Below are positions 52,413 to 62,134 of a stretch of DNA of 64,000 nt, piece by piece; position 1 is the stretch's first letter; every line of letters begins with the position of its first letter. A model generated the notes under the pieces. That model saw only the letters and a list, made by a program, of their open reading frames with translations. It was not told where the DNA came from and made no database searches. Position numbers and translations under genes: made by a program. This stretch comes from JAABQG01 sp963726365 (GTDB lineage: Bacteria; Pseudomonadota; Gammaproteobacteria; Burkholderiales; Burkholderiaceae_C), in the NCBI GenBank assembly GCA_963726365.1, contig CAVSCI010000027.1, positions 1-64,000 of the forward strand, read 5' to 3'.

Positions 52413-53605
52413 ACGGCCCGCTCGCCGGTCTCAAGGTCCTCGAACTCGGCCAGCTGATCGCCGGTCCCTTCGCGGCCAAGACACTGGCGGACTTTGGCGC
52501 CGACGTGCTCAAGGTCGAGCCGCCCGGTACGGGTGATCCCCTGCGCAAGTGGCGGTTGCTGAAGGACGGCACCTCGGTCTGGTGGCAGGTGCAGTCGCGC
52601 AACAAACGCTCGGTGGCGCTGGACCTGAAAGACCCGGCCGCGCAGGACATCGTGCGCCGCCTCGCCTTGGACGCCGACGTGCTGATCGAGAACTTCCGCC
52701 CCGGCGCCATGGAGGGCTGGGGCCTGGGGCCGGATGAACTGCTGAAGCTCAACCCGCGCCTGATCATGCTGCGCATCAGCGGCTACGGCCAGACCGGCCC
52801 CTACCGCGACAAGCCCGGCTTCGGCGTGGTGGCCGAGGCCATGAGCGGCCTGCGCCACCTGACCGCCGAGCCCGGGCGTGTGCCGGTGCGCGTGGGCGTG
52901 AGCATCGGCGACACGCTGGCCGCGCTGCACGGCGTGATCGGCATCCTGCTGGCGCTGCAGGAGCGCCACACCAGCGGGCAAGGCCAGGTGATCGACGTGG
53001 CGCTGTACGAGGCGGTCTTCAACTGCATGGAAAGCCTGCTTCCCGAGTACAGCGCGTTCGGTGCCGTGCGCGAGCCGGCCGGCAGCGCGCTGCCCGGCAT
53101 CGCGCCGAGCAACGCCTACCGCTGCAGCGACGGCGGCTACGCGCTGATCGCCGGCAACGGCGACAGCATCTTCAAGCGGCTGACGGCGGTGATCGGTCGG
53201 GAAGATCTGGGCCGCGATCCGGCGCTGGCCGACAACGCCGGACGCGTGGCGCGCGTGGCGGAGATCGATGCAGCCATCGGCGCCTGGGCCGCGCAGCGCA
53301 CGGTGGACGAGGTGCTGGCCGCGCTGGACGCCGCCGCCGTGCCGGCCGGGCGCATCTACACCGTGGCCGACATCGCCAAAGACCCGCACTACCAGGCGCG
53401 CGGCATGATCGACCACGTGCACATGGACGACGGCACCGACCTGGCCGTGCCCGGCATCACGCCCAAGCTCTCGCGCACGCCGGGCGGACATCGGCGCAAT
53501 GCGCCGGCCATCGGGCAGGACACCGACGCCGTGCTGCGCGATATCGGGCTCACGTCCGCGCAGATCCAGGTGCTGAAGGATCGCGGCATCGTCGCCAACT
53601 CCTGA
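52409..53605 (+). CDS. CaiB/BaiF family CoA-transferase
   Basis: This class III CoA-transferase of 398 residues moves CoA between carboxylic acids. It has LAGLKVLELGQLIAGPFAAK, VKVEPPGTGDPLRKWR, VALDLKDPAAQDIVRRLALD with the catalytic Asp region DVLIENFRPGAMEGWGLGPD, and SGYGQTGPYRDKPGFGVVAE. The following gene encodes an HMG-CoA lyase; a transferase acting on 3-hydroxy-3-methylglutarate or a related dicarboxylate, as human SUGCT does, would link the two, but that is inference. Confidence 0.92.
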   Translation: MNGPLAGLKVLELGQLIAGPFAAKTLADFGADVLKVEPPGTGDPLRKWRLLKDGTSVWWQVQSRNKRSVALDLKDPAAQDIVRRLALDADVLIENFRPGAMEGWGLGPDELLKLNPRLIMLRISGYGQTGPYRDKPGFGVVAEAMSGLRHLTAEPGRVPVRVGVSIGDTLAALHGVIGILLALQERHTSGQGQVIDVALYEAVFNCMESLLPEYSAFGAVREPAGSALPGIAPSNAYRCSDGGYALIAGNGDSIFKRLTAVIGREDLGRDPALADNAGRVARVAEIDAAIGAWAAQRTVDEVLAALDAAAVPAGRIYTVADIAKDPHYQARGMIDHVHMDDGTDLAVPGITPKLSRTPGGHRRNAPAIGQDTDAVLRDIGLTSAQIQVLKDRGIVANS

Positions 53606-53637
53606 AGCAGCCGCCACTCTTTCGCACAGACCCCGCC

Positions 53638-54549
53638 ATGACCCGCATCTATTTCAACGAGGTCGCCACGCGCGATGGATTCCAGATCGAACCTGCCTTC
53701 ATCCCGACGGACGTCAAGGTTGCGCTGATCGACGAACTCAGCCTGTGCGGCTACGCCAAGATCGAGGTGACCTCGTTCACATCGTCCAAAGCCATCCCGA
53801 TGCTGCGCGACGCCGAGGAGGTGATGGGTCGTATCCAGCGCGTGCCGGGTGTCGAATACACCGTGCTGGTGCCCAACCTGCGCGGGGCCGAGCGGGCTCT
53901 GGAATCAAAGGCGGACGAGCTGAACCTCGTCATGTCCACCTCCGAGACGCACAACCTGGCCAACCTGCGCATGCCGCGCGAGAAAAGTCTTGCCGCGCTG
54001 GCCGAGGTGGTCCGTGTCGTTGATGGTCGAACGCCGATCAATGTGTCTCTGTCCACCTGTTTCGGCTGCCCGATGGAGGGTGACGTGCCGCAGGATGTCG
54101 TGCTGGGCTTTGCACGGCGCTTTGCCGATCTGGGTGTGCGCGGGCTGACGATCTGCGACACCACCGGCATGGCGCACCCGGCGCAGGTGGCGCGCATGGT
54201 CGAGGCGCTGCAACGGGAGTTCACCGCGCTGCAGCTCACGCTGCATTTCCACAACACGCGCGGCATGGGACTGGCCAATGTGCTGGCGGCGGTGCAGGGC
54301 GGCATCACCCGCTTCGACGGCTCGCTCGGCGGTCTGGGCGGCTGCCCGTATGCACCGGGCGCCAGCGGCAACATCAGCAGCGAGGACGCGATCCACATGC
54401 TCGACGCCATGGGTTTTGAGACCGGCATCGACCTGCCGCGCCTGCTCGCCGTGGCGCGCCGGATGCCCCAGATCGTCGGGCACGGCGTGCCGGGCCAGGT
54501 AGCGAAGGCCGGGCGCATCAGCGACCTGCATCCGGCGCCGATTCAATAG
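53638..54549 (+). CDS. mvaB: Hydroxymethylglutaryl-CoA lyase
   Basis: This DRE-TIM metallolyase has 303 residues. It splits HMG-CoA to acetoacetate and acetyl-CoA, the last step of leucine catabolism. Markers are VATRDGFQIEPAFIP (catalytic Arg-Asp), NVSLSTCFGCPMEGDV, LTLHFHNTRGMG and the lyase signature loop GGLGGCPYAPGASGN with the catalytic Cys. Other leucine-pathway genes (liuABCD) are not next to it. A VOC-family gene follows. Confidence 0.93.
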   Translation: MTRIYFNEVATRDGFQIEPAFIPTDVKVALIDELSLCGYAKIEVTSFTSSKAIPMLRDAEEVMGRIQRVPGVEYTVLVPNLRGAERALESKADELNLVMSTSETHNLANLRMPREKSLAALAEVVRVVDGRTPINVSLSTCFGCPMEGDVPQDVVLGFARRFADLGVRGLTICDTTGMAHPAQVARMVEALQREFTALQLTLHFHNTRGMGLANVLAAVQGGITRFDGSLGGLGGCPYAPGASGNISSEDAIHMLDAMGFETGIDLPRLLAVARRMPQIVGHGVPGQVAKAGRISDLHPAPIQ

Positions 54550-54656
54550 GCTTTGCGGGACAGACCGCAGCGACGCGAAGCGAGCAAGCTCTCTCCTTGA
54601 CACGAAGCGGGATGTTGGATATTTGTTTTGCCCACCATGTTCGCAGGAGAAAACGC

Positions 54657-55049
54657 ATGATCGATCACCTGGACCATCTCGTCCTGACGACCTTTGACGA
54701 GGGCACCTGTGTGGATTTCTACACGCGTGTGCTCGGCATGACGCTGGAGAGTTTTGTGGGCGGCACGCCTCCCGTGGAGCGCAAGGCCTTCAAATTCGGC
54801 AACCAGAAGATCAACCTGCATGTGCGCGGTCGGGAGTTCGAGCCCAAGGCGCACCTGCCGGTGCCGGGCGCGCTCGACCTGTGCTTCATCGCCAGTATGC
54901 CGCTGGCGCAGGTCATCGAAAACCTGAATGCCGCAGGCTGGCCGATCATTGAAGGCCCGGTGCTGCGCACCGGCGCCACACAGAAGATCCGCTCGGTCTA
55001 TGTACGCGACCCGGACCTGAACCTGATCGAGATTTCCGAGCCCGCGTGA
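54657..55049 (+). CDS. VOC-family (glyoxalase-like) protein
   Basis: This 130-residue vicinal oxygen chelate fold protein has HLDHLVLTTFDEGTCVDFYT at the start (metal-binding His), KINLHVRGREFEPKAHLPVP in the middle and SVYVRDPDLNLIEISEP at the end (metal-binding Glu). AGGAGA precedes the ATG. The family includes glyoxalase I, dioxygenases and fosfomycin-type enzymes; the exact activity cannot be told. It may act with the HMG-CoA lyase unit, 107 bases upstream. Confidence 0.88.
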   Translation: MIDHLDHLVLTTFDEGTCVDFYTRVLGMTLESFVGGTPPVERKAFKFGNQKINLHVRGREFEPKAHLPVPGALDLCFIASMPLAQVIENLNAAGWPIIEGPVLRTGATQKIRSVYVRDPDLNLIEISEPA

Positions 55050-55113
55050 GGCCTGGCGTCGGCGCTGGCCCCCGGAGCGGGCTGCAGCGTTCGACCCCGG
55101 GCGCCCTGGCGAA

Positions 55114-55368
55114 TCAGCTCAGCGATTCGATCAGGTCGATGTACTGCTGCATCGCGTCCTTCTCGGACGTGCCCTTGAGCTTGTTCCAGGCGTCCCACTT
55201 GGCGCGCCCGACCATGTCGGTGAAGCCGGGCTTCTTGTCTTCGTTGTCGCCGGTCGTGCCCTGCTTGTACAGCGCGTAGAGCTGTAGCAGCGTGGCGTTG
55301 TCAGGGCGCTCGCTCAGGTTCTTGGAATTGGCGACAGCGGCTTCGAATTTGGCTTTCAGGGTGGCCAT
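55114..55368 (-). CDS. Acyl-CoA-binding protein (ACBP)
   Basis: This small four-helix protein of 84 residues holds long-chain acyl-CoA in the cytosol. The family pattern is complete: KFEAAVANSKNL, LLQLYALYKQGTTGD with the CoA-contacting Tyr and Lys, KPGFTDMVGRAKWDAWNKLK and MQQYIDLIESL. ACBPs are common in eukaryotes and found in some Proteobacteria. It diverges from a wax ester synthase/DGAT gene with a gap of about 120 bases, suggesting a link to storage-lipid synthesis. Confidence 0.93.
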   Translation of the reverse strand: MATLKAKFEAAVANSKNLSERPDNATLLQLYALYKQGTTGDNEDKKPGFTDMVGRAKWDAWNKLKGTSEKDAMQQYIDLIESLS

Positions 55369-55490
55369 GGTGTGCTCCGTGGTTGGGTCAGGGGAAATCG
55401 GTCTCGGGTGGCTCGCATCATATTTTCATACCTCGCGGCCTGCCGCCGGGAGAGAATAGCGGCATTTTCCAAACGAATAGTGAAAATACC

Positions 55491-57101
55491 ATGGTGACAC
55501 GTATCGTCAAGACCCCGCAGGGTCGAAAAACCACCCGTCCGACCGGCGAAGCGGAGGATTCCCTGCGGGTAATGGCCAGGCAAGTCGGCGCGGCGGCCAC
55601 TGACGCTGCCTTGCATGTCGCGCGGTTGATGCAGGAAAACGTTTCAAAAACGGCAGGCGGCGTGATGGGCCTTCATGGCGAGCGCATGAGCCGCGTGGAC
55701 CGGGCGTGGTTGCGCATGGACTCTCCGAGCAACCTGATGATGATCGTCGGCTTCTGGATCCTCAAGCCCCGCGTGGACTATGAAGCGGTCTGTCAGCGGA
55801 TCCGGGAGCGCATGCTGAAATACCCCCGGTTTCACCAGAAAGTGGTCGAAGATGCGACAGGCGCCAGCTGGGTTGAGGACGCCGGTTTCGACATTTACAA
55901 ACATGTGGTCCGGGAAAGACTTCCCAGGGTCGCCAGGGGTGCGGAGAAAGCCGCCTTGCAGGAACTGGTGGGCCGCCTGGCCGTGGAGCCGCTTGATCCA
56001 TCCCGGCCGCTTTGGAAGATGCACCTGGTCGAGAACTACCGCGATGAAGACGGGAAGCCGGCCAGCGTGCTGATCGTGCGCATCCATCATTGCATCGCCG
56101 ATGGCATCGCGCTGATCGCGGTGACGATGTCGCTGGTCGATGGTGGCGCCGAGCCGCCTGTCCGCGCGCCTTCGCAGGCAACGGAAAGCGCCGAGGACTG
56201 GGTCGCCCACAACGTGGTCGAGCCCCTGGCCCACATTGCCGTGAAGGCACTCGATGCAGCGGGCGAGGGTGCAGCGGCGTCGCTGCACCTCCTGCGCGAG
56301 CCAGGCAAGGGGGTCAGCGGTTCGGCGGACCTGGCCAAGATCGCTTACCACGTGCTCGGCGACGCCGCGGCGCTAGCGCTGATGACCGACGATTCAAAGA
56401 CCCGGCTCAAGGGCAAGGCGGGCACTGCCAAGCGCGTGGCCTGGTGCCAGCCGATACCGCTGGACGAGGTCAAGGCCGTGGGCAAGGCCCTGAACTGCTC
56501 GGTCAACGACGTGCTGCTCAGTTGCGTGGCAGGGGCCATCGGTGAATACCTGAAGGCCAAGGGCGACAGCGTGAAAGGCAAGGAAATCCGCGCGATGATT
56601 CCGGTCAACCTGCGTCCGATCCAGGACGCCTGGAAGCTCGGCAATCACTTCGGGCTTGCGCCCCTGGTGCTGCCAATCGGCATCGACAATCCCATTGAGC
56701 GCGTGTACGAGGTGCGCCGGCGCATGCAGGGCCTCAAGGGGGGCACGCAGCCGCTGATGGCCTATGGCCTGCTGGCCGTGGCCGGGATGCTGGCCAAGCC
56801 CGCACAGGACGCCATGCTCAACCTGTTCAGCAAGAAGACCACGGCGGTGATGACCAATGTGCCGGGTCCGCGTGAAAAACTCAAGTTTTGCGGCGCCACG
56901 CTGGAACAGAGCCTGGCCTGGGTGCCGCAGTCCGGCGATGTGGGCCTGGGCGTGTCCATCCTGAGCTATGGCGGCGGCGTGCAGTTCGGCGTGATTACCG
57001 ACACCAAGCTGTGCCCCGATCCCCAGTCCATCATCGACGAATTCGAACCGGAGTTTGCCAAGCTGTCGATGGTGACGCTGATGTTGCCCTGGGGAGATTG
57101 A
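55491..57101 (+). CDS. Wax ester synthase/diacylglycerol acyltransferase (WS/DGAT)
   Basis: This bifunctional acyltransferase makes wax esters or triacylglycerol from acyl-CoA. The 536-residue protein has the condensation motif HHCIADG (199-205), preceded by PLDPSRPLWKMHLVENY and followed by NDVLLSCVAGAIGEYLKAKG and MTNVPGPREKLKFCGATLEQ, all typical of the family. It carries about 60 additional N-terminal residues before SRVDRAWLRMDSP. ATG at 55491 is the first suited start. Its neighbour, divergently, is an acyl-CoA-binding protein. Confidence 0.93.
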   Translation: MVTRIVKTPQGRKTTRPTGEAEDSLRVMARQVGAAATDAALHVARLMQENVSKTAGGVMGLHGERMSRVDRAWLRMDSPSNLMMIVGFWILKPRVDYEAVCQRIRERMLKYPRFHQKVVEDATGASWVEDAGFDIYKHVVRERLPRVARGAEKAALQELVGRLAVEPLDPSRPLWKMHLVENYRDEDGKPASVLIVRIHHCIADGIALIAVTMSLVDGGAEPPVRAPSQATESAEDWVAHNVVEPLAHIAVKALDAAGEGAAASLHLLREPGKGVSGSADLAKIAYHVLGDAAALALMTDDSKTRLKGKAGTAKRVAWCQPIPLDEVKAVGKALNCSVNDVLLSCVAGAIGEYLKAKGDSVKGKEIRAMIPVNLRPIQDAWKLGNHFGLAPLVLPIGIDNPIERVYEVRRRMQGLKGGTQPLMAYGLLAVAGMLAKPAQDAMLNLFSKKTTAVMTNVPGPREKLKFCGATLEQSLAWVPQSGDVGLGVSILSYGGGVQFGVITDTKLCPDPQSIIDEFEPEFAKLSMVTLMLPWGD

Positions 57102-57113
57102 GCCAGTCCCTCG

Positions 57114-59198
57114 TCAAGGCAGATCCCGGTTTTCCGCCTGCGCCAGGCCAGCATCACGGGGCCCCACCATCCCCAGGCGGGCCTTGAGTGACTGGGGCTG
57201 GCCGGTCAGGATGGCCGCGTAGCTGGTGGTGTTGGCCAGGACCTTCTTGACGTAGTCCCGGGTTTCGTTGAAAGGCACATTCTCGGCCCAGATCGCGGCT
57301 TCCATGGTGGGGCCGTTGCGCCAGTTGCGGGGCCGTCCGGGGCCGGCGTTGTAGGCGGCGGCGGCCAGCGGCATCGAGCCGCCGAAGTCGTCGAGCACCA
57401 GCTTCAGATAGCCCGTTCCGATCGCGATGTTGGTGTCGCGGTCATTGATCTGGTCGGGCGTGAAGCTGGCCATGCCGATCTTCTTGGCGGTCCAGCGCGC
57501 CGTGGCGGGCATGACCTGCATCAGCCCCGAAGCACCGACGCCAGAGCGCGCGTCCATGATGAAGCGGCTTTCCTGGCGGATCAGGCCATAGACATAGGCA
57601 GGGTCGAGGTTGATCTCGCGGCTGCGCTTGACCACGGCGTCGCGGTACGGCATGGGAAAGCGCTGTTCCAGGTCGATGAAGGACTTGGTGCGTTCGCTGG
57701 TGTTGATGCAGCGATCCCAGACCTCGGCCTGGCAGGCCAGGTCGGCAGCCGCCAGCAGCTCGCGGTCGCCCATGCCGCCGCGAGTGTGCAGGTTGGTGCT
57801 GTAGTTCCACTCGCGAACGCCCTCGGAGCGCAGGCCAATGCGGATGGCATACAAAGCCCGTGCCAGCCCTGAATTCTGGCGCGCGGCGTCTCTTTCAGCA
57901 GCGGTCAGTGCCGTGGGGCGGGCAGGGGCGGTGATGCGCTGTCCTAACTCCTCCAGCGCCAGCTTTTCATAGAACCCGTGCACGGAGGCGATCGACTCCA
58001 GCAACTGCCGAGCCTCCTGCATCTCGGCCCGGTGACGGGGTGACGGGGCGGCTGCATCGGCGGGCACAACCGCGGGGCCGGCGTCCGCCATGACTCGCTC
58101 GCCGGGAGGCAGACTGGCCAGCAGGGCGCGCGCGCGCCAGTACACCCAGGTCGGGTCGGCGCGCCCTTCCTCGCTCATTGCGCGAGTGGTTGCCAGCACG
58201 GTCTTCCACTGGCCCTGGCGCAAGGCGGCGCGAACCTTCCAGGCCAGCAGCTCGTCGTTGAGGTCGGTGTCCCTGGTGACGTTGGCGTAATAGCCGGGCG
58301 CGGCGTCCGACAGCCGGGTGGCGGCCTGCTTGCCGATCACTCCCCACACCCAGTTACGCTCTTCCGCCGTGAGCTGGAGCGCCCATTTGCTGTTCAGCTG
58401 CTCGATCGCGGCATCGACGTCGCTGGTGGCCAGCTTGATCAGCGCCAGGGTGATGATTTCCTTGCGCACGGTGCGCACTGCCAGGTATTTGTGCGACAGG
58501 AAATGCGCCGGATTGGCGTTCAGGTCGGTCACCATGCCCACCGCTTGCGGGGCAACGATCTGCACCGCGTCGCGGGCGGCGCGCGGCCGATTGGCCTCGG
58601 TGGCCAGCCGCGCCTTGCGCCAGACGTCCATTGGCGTGAGGTTCTGGCTGCCAACCAGGCGGTCGGCCGCAGCGGTGCAGCCATCGTCGGCGTCGCGCTG
58701 CGCGTACCAGTTCTTGCGCACCTCGTCCGACAGGCGCGCGTCGAGCACCGGGTTCTTCAGATGCTCGACCAACAGGGCGTAGCAGCGCACCTCGCGGTCG
58801 TCGCCCATCCGGTAATTGGGGTACTCGGCGGCAAAATTGGCCCAGTCGCGGCGCTGGCCCAGCAGGAGCAGCCAGTCGTTGCGCAGCCGGTCTTCCTGGT
58901 AGGTGCCGGCGTAGCGCGTCAGGAAGTCCTGCACTTCCTGGGCAGAAGCCTCGCCCAGCCGGGCCTTGAGCTCCCAGTACGCTGCCCATGGCTCCAGCGC
59001 ATGGCCACGCGCCTGTGGCAGGAGTGTCGTAAGCCTTTTCTTGTCGCCTCTCTTGAACGCCTGCTGCATCTCCAGCAGCACGTCATCACCCTTGCCCTGC
59101 GCCCAGGCCGGCACGCAAAAAGCCAGCGCCAGGGTGGCGCAAATCAGGGATTTCAGGACGGGAAGTCCCGGTGATGTCAGAATCTTTGTGAATTGCAT
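57114..59198 (-). CDS. slt: Soluble lytic murein transglycosylase (Slt70-like)
   Basis: This periplasmic peptidoglycan-cleaving enzyme has 694 residues: a signal peptide (LALAFCVPAWAQ), a long alpha-superhelical region (about 40-480), and a C-terminal SLT domain beginning REINLDPAYVYGLIRQESRF, where the Glu in RQESRF is the catalytic acid, followed by SGLMQVMPATARWTAKKIG and AAYNAGPGRPRNW. The start lies only 9 bases from that of the divergent 5-formyl-THF cyclo-ligase gene. Confidence 0.94.
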   Translation of the reverse strand: MQFTKILTSPGLPVLKSLICATLALAFCVPAWAQGKGDDVLLEMQQAFKRGDKKRLTTLLPQARGHALEPWAAYWELKARLGEASAQEVQDFLTRYAGTYQEDRLRNDWLLLLGQRRDWANFAAEYPNYRMGDDREVRCYALLVEHLKNPVLDARLSDEVRKNWYAQRDADDGCTAAADRLVGSQNLTPMDVWRKARLATEANRPRAARDAVQIVAPQAVGMVTDLNANPAHFLSHKYLAVRTVRKEIITLALIKLATSDVDAAIEQLNSKWALQLTAEERNWVWGVIGKQAATRLSDAAPGYYANVTRDTDLNDELLAWKVRAALRQGQWKTVLATTRAMSEEGRADPTWVYWRARALLASLPPGERVMADAGPAVVPADAAAPSPRHRAEMQEARQLLESIASVHGFYEKLALEELGQRITAPARPTALTAAERDAARQNSGLARALYAIRIGLRSEGVREWNYSTNLHTRGGMGDRELLAAADLACQAEVWDRCINTSERTKSFIDLEQRFPMPYRDAVVKRSREINLDPAYVYGLIRQESRFIMDARSGVGASGLMQVMPATARWTAKKIGMASFTPDQINDRDTNIAIGTGYLKLVLDDFGGSMPLAAAAYNAGPGRPRNWRNGPTMEAAIWAENVPFNETRDYVKKVLANTTSYAAILTGQPQSLKARLGMVGPRDAGLAQAENRDLP

Positions 59199-59207
59199 GT
59201 GGAGATT

Positions 59208-59792
<585 letters not shown>

Positions 59793-59927
59793 CGGCTCAG
59801 TGACGAGGTTTTGACAAACATCAAACCGCAGGCAGGCCATCAGGCGCAAAGTCGAGGTTTTGCCGGTCGCACACTCAGGCCTTCCTGCGGCTGATTTGAC
59901 CCCCTGAATTCAAGGAAAACACGCTTC

Positions 59928-61103
59928 ATGACCGAACCCAAAGCCCGCAACGCTGCCGCCTCCCGTGCCAAACCGGCACGCTCTGTCCGTTTGAAGCCGG
60001 TGGACCGCGAACCCGTTCGCAAGGCGTCTCTTGGCGACCGGGCGCCATCCACCCAGCCGCGCGCGCTGGAGGAGTTCGTGGCCACACAGGCCACGCTGGC
60101 GGCCCAGGACAAGGCGGTGGCCGCCGCGCTGGAACTGGTGAGGCCCGATGCACCCGGAACCCCGGCTGAGCGCGCCAAGCTCCTTCGCGCCATGCTGGAG
60201 GGCGCCTCGTCGGACGACCAGAAAGTGCTGCGCAAGGCGCTGCTGGGTCGCCACACGCAGATCGAAGAGAAAAGCAACCCCGATGAGGAGCTTGCGGCGG
60301 ACTGGCGCGCCGGTGGCTATCCCTACAAGAACCTGCTGCGCCGCTCCAGCTACGAGAAGGAAAAGTTCCGGCTGCAGGTCGAGCTGCTCAAGCTGCAGGC
60401 CTGGGCCAAGGAAACCGGCCAGCGCATCGTGATCTTGTTCGAGGGCCGCGACGCGGCCGGCAAGGGCGGCACCATCAAGCGTTTCATGGAGCATCTCAAC
60501 CCGCGCGGCGCGCGCGTCGTGGCGCTGGAGAAACCGAGCGCGAGCGAACAGGGGCAGTGGTACTTCCAGCGCTATGTGCAGCACCTGCCCAGCCACGGCG
60601 AGATCATTCTGTTCGACCGTAGCTGGTACAACCGCGCCGGCGTCGAGCGCGTCATGGGCTTTTGCAAGGATACCGAGTACGCTGAATTCATGCGCCAGGC
60701 GCCCGAGTTCGAACGCCACCTGGTGCGCAGCGGCGTGCACCTGATCAAGTTCTGGTTCAGCGTCAGCCGCAAGGAGCAGCGCCGCCGTTTCAAGGAGCGC
60801 GAGGGACATCCGCTCAAGCACTGGAAGCTCAGCCCCATCGACCTGGCTTCGCTCGACAAGTGGGAAGACTACACGGTGGCCAAGGAGGCGATGTTCTTCG
60901 AGACCGACACCGCCGATTCGCCCTGGACCGTGATCAAGAGCGACTGCAAGAAGCGGGCGCGCCTGAATGCCATGCGCTACGTGCTGCACAAGCTGCCGTA
61001 TGCCAACAAGAATCTTGACCAGATCGGCAAACTCGATCTGCTGATCGTGGGCCGCGCCCACGTGGTGTACGAACGCGGTGAGCGGCCGGGTTCGATCCTG
61101 TAG
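59928..61103 (+). CDS. ppk2: Polyphosphate kinase 2
   Basis: PPK2 uses polyphosphate to phosphorylate nucleotides. The catalytic core (about 125-385) starts with GYPYKNLLRRSSYEKEKFRL and contains Walker A GRDAAGKGG (173-181), SEQGQWYFQRYVQHLP, and Walker B/lid FDRSWYNRAGVERVMGFC, which fits class I (NDP kinase-type). The N-terminal 120 residues are rich in Lys, Arg and Ala and have no clear homology, which is longer than usual. It is monocistronic, and the 135 bases upstream hold no obvious Pho-box that I could confirm. Confidence 0.94.
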   Translation: MTEPKARNAAASRAKPARSVRLKPVDREPVRKASLGDRAPSTQPRALEEFVATQATLAAQDKAVAAALELVRPDAPGTPAERAKLLRAMLEGASSDDQKVLRKALLGRHTQIEEKSNPDEELAADWRAGGYPYKNLLRRSSYEKEKFRLQVELLKLQAWAKETGQRIVILFEGRDAAGKGGTIKRFMEHLNPRGARVVALEKPSASEQGQWYFQRYVQHLPSHGEIILFDRSWYNRAGVERVMGFCKDTEYAEFMRQAPEFERHLVRSGVHLIKFWFSVSRKEQRRRFKEREGHPLKHWKLSPIDLASLDKWEDYTVAKEAMFFETDTADSPWTVIKSDCKKRARLNAMRYVLHKLPYANKNLDQIGKLDLLIVGRAHVVYERGERPGSIL

Positions 61104-61121
61104 GCTGCAGCCGGCGGGTCT

Positions 61122-61141
61122 TTCAGTTCAGTTCAGTTCAG
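61122..61141. repeat. Tandem pentamer TTCAG x4 at the LysR gene stop
   Basis: Four exact copies of TTCAG cover the LysR stop codon and the last bases of the gap to ppk2. Change in copy number would alter the reading frame only at the very end of the LysR protein. Confidence 0.8.
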
Positions 61142-62128
61142 GTCATCGGCCAGGTCCGGGTCCGGCACTTCACCGATCGCCTCGCGCGTGACCTGCGCCT
61201 GGGCCTGCAGCCAGTCGCAGAACGCCTTGATCTCGGGGCGCGCCGCGTTGCGCGGACCCACCATCAGCCAGTAAGCCATCGGTGAATCCATGCGCGAGCC
61301 CGGCAGCACCTCGATCAGGTCGCCATTGGCGATGCTCTCCGCCACCAGCGGCAGCCGCGCCAGCACCACGCCCTGGCCGGTCAGGGCGGCCTGCACCATC
61401 TGGTAGGCGTAGTTGAAATACAGCCAGCGTTTCGGGCCCAGCTTGGGCAGGCCCTGGGCCTCGAGCCAGCGGCGCCAGGTCAGCCACTCCAGGTGCGTGC
61501 GGTTTGCGTCGCCGGCTTCGATCAGCGCGAACTGCGCCAGTTCTTCGGCGCGGCGCAGCGCCTGACCGCCGGTGCTGGATGACTTGAGCAGCCACGGGCT
61601 GGCCACCGGCGTGAGCTGTTCGCCGAACAGCCGCACGGCGCCCGCCGGCATGCTGGCCGGCGGACCATAGCGCAGCGCGATGTCCACGTCGGCGAGGTCC
61701 AGGTCCACGGCCACGTCGGAGGCGTCGATGCGGATGTCGATGTCCGGATGGTCGCGCTGGAAGGCCTCCAGCCGCGGGATCAGCCACATCGAGGCGAACG
61801 AGGCAAAGGTCGTGAGCGAGACGCTCCTGCGCCCCGCGCTCTGGCGAATCTGGCGCACCGCCGCGTCAATGCGCGGCAAGGCTTGCGAGACGGCCAGCAG
61901 CAGCAGCGCGCCGGCGCTGGTGAGCTCCACGGCACGGGTGTGGCGCAGGAACAGCGGCACGCCGACCTCCTCTTCCAGCGCCTGGATCTGCCGGCTCACG
62001 GCCGATTGCGTGAGCGCCAGCTCCTCGCCCGCCACGCGGAAATTCAGGTGCCGGGCCACCGATTCAAACGCGCGCAGGTGGCCGGCCATGATCGGGCGGG
62101 TGCGCAGGTGGGTTTGCGAATGCTGCAT
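61133..62128 (-). CDS. LysR-family transcriptional regulator (GcvA-like)
   Basis: This 331-residue regulator has an N-terminal winged helix-turn-helix (AFESVARHLNFRVAGEELALTQSAVSRQIQALEEEVG) and an effector domain of the GcvA-like subgroup (VSLTTFASFASMWLIPRLEA, DLDLADVDIALRYGPPASMP). An ATG at residue 14 (MAGHLRAFE) may be the true start. It lies 6 bases after the molybdopterin oxidoreductase stop on the same strand, so it is probably the last gene of that operon and may regulate it. Confidence 0.92.
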   Translation of the reverse strand: MQHSQTHLRTRPIMAGHLRAFESVARHLNFRVAGEELALTQSAVSRQIQALEEEVGVPLFLRHTRAVELTSAGALLLLAVSQALPRIDAAVRQIRQSAGRRSVSLTTFASFASMWLIPRLEAFQRDHPDIDIRIDASDVAVDLDLADVDIALRYGPPASMPAGAVRLFGEQLTPVASPWLLKSSSTGGQALRRAEELAQFALIEAGDANRTHLEWLTWRRWLEAQGLPKLGPKRWLYFNYAYQMVQAALTGQGVVLARLPLVAESIANGDLIEVLPGSRMDSPMAYWLMVGPRNAARPEIKAFCDWLQAQAQVTREAIGEVPDPDLADDLN

Positions 62129-62134
62129 GACCGG

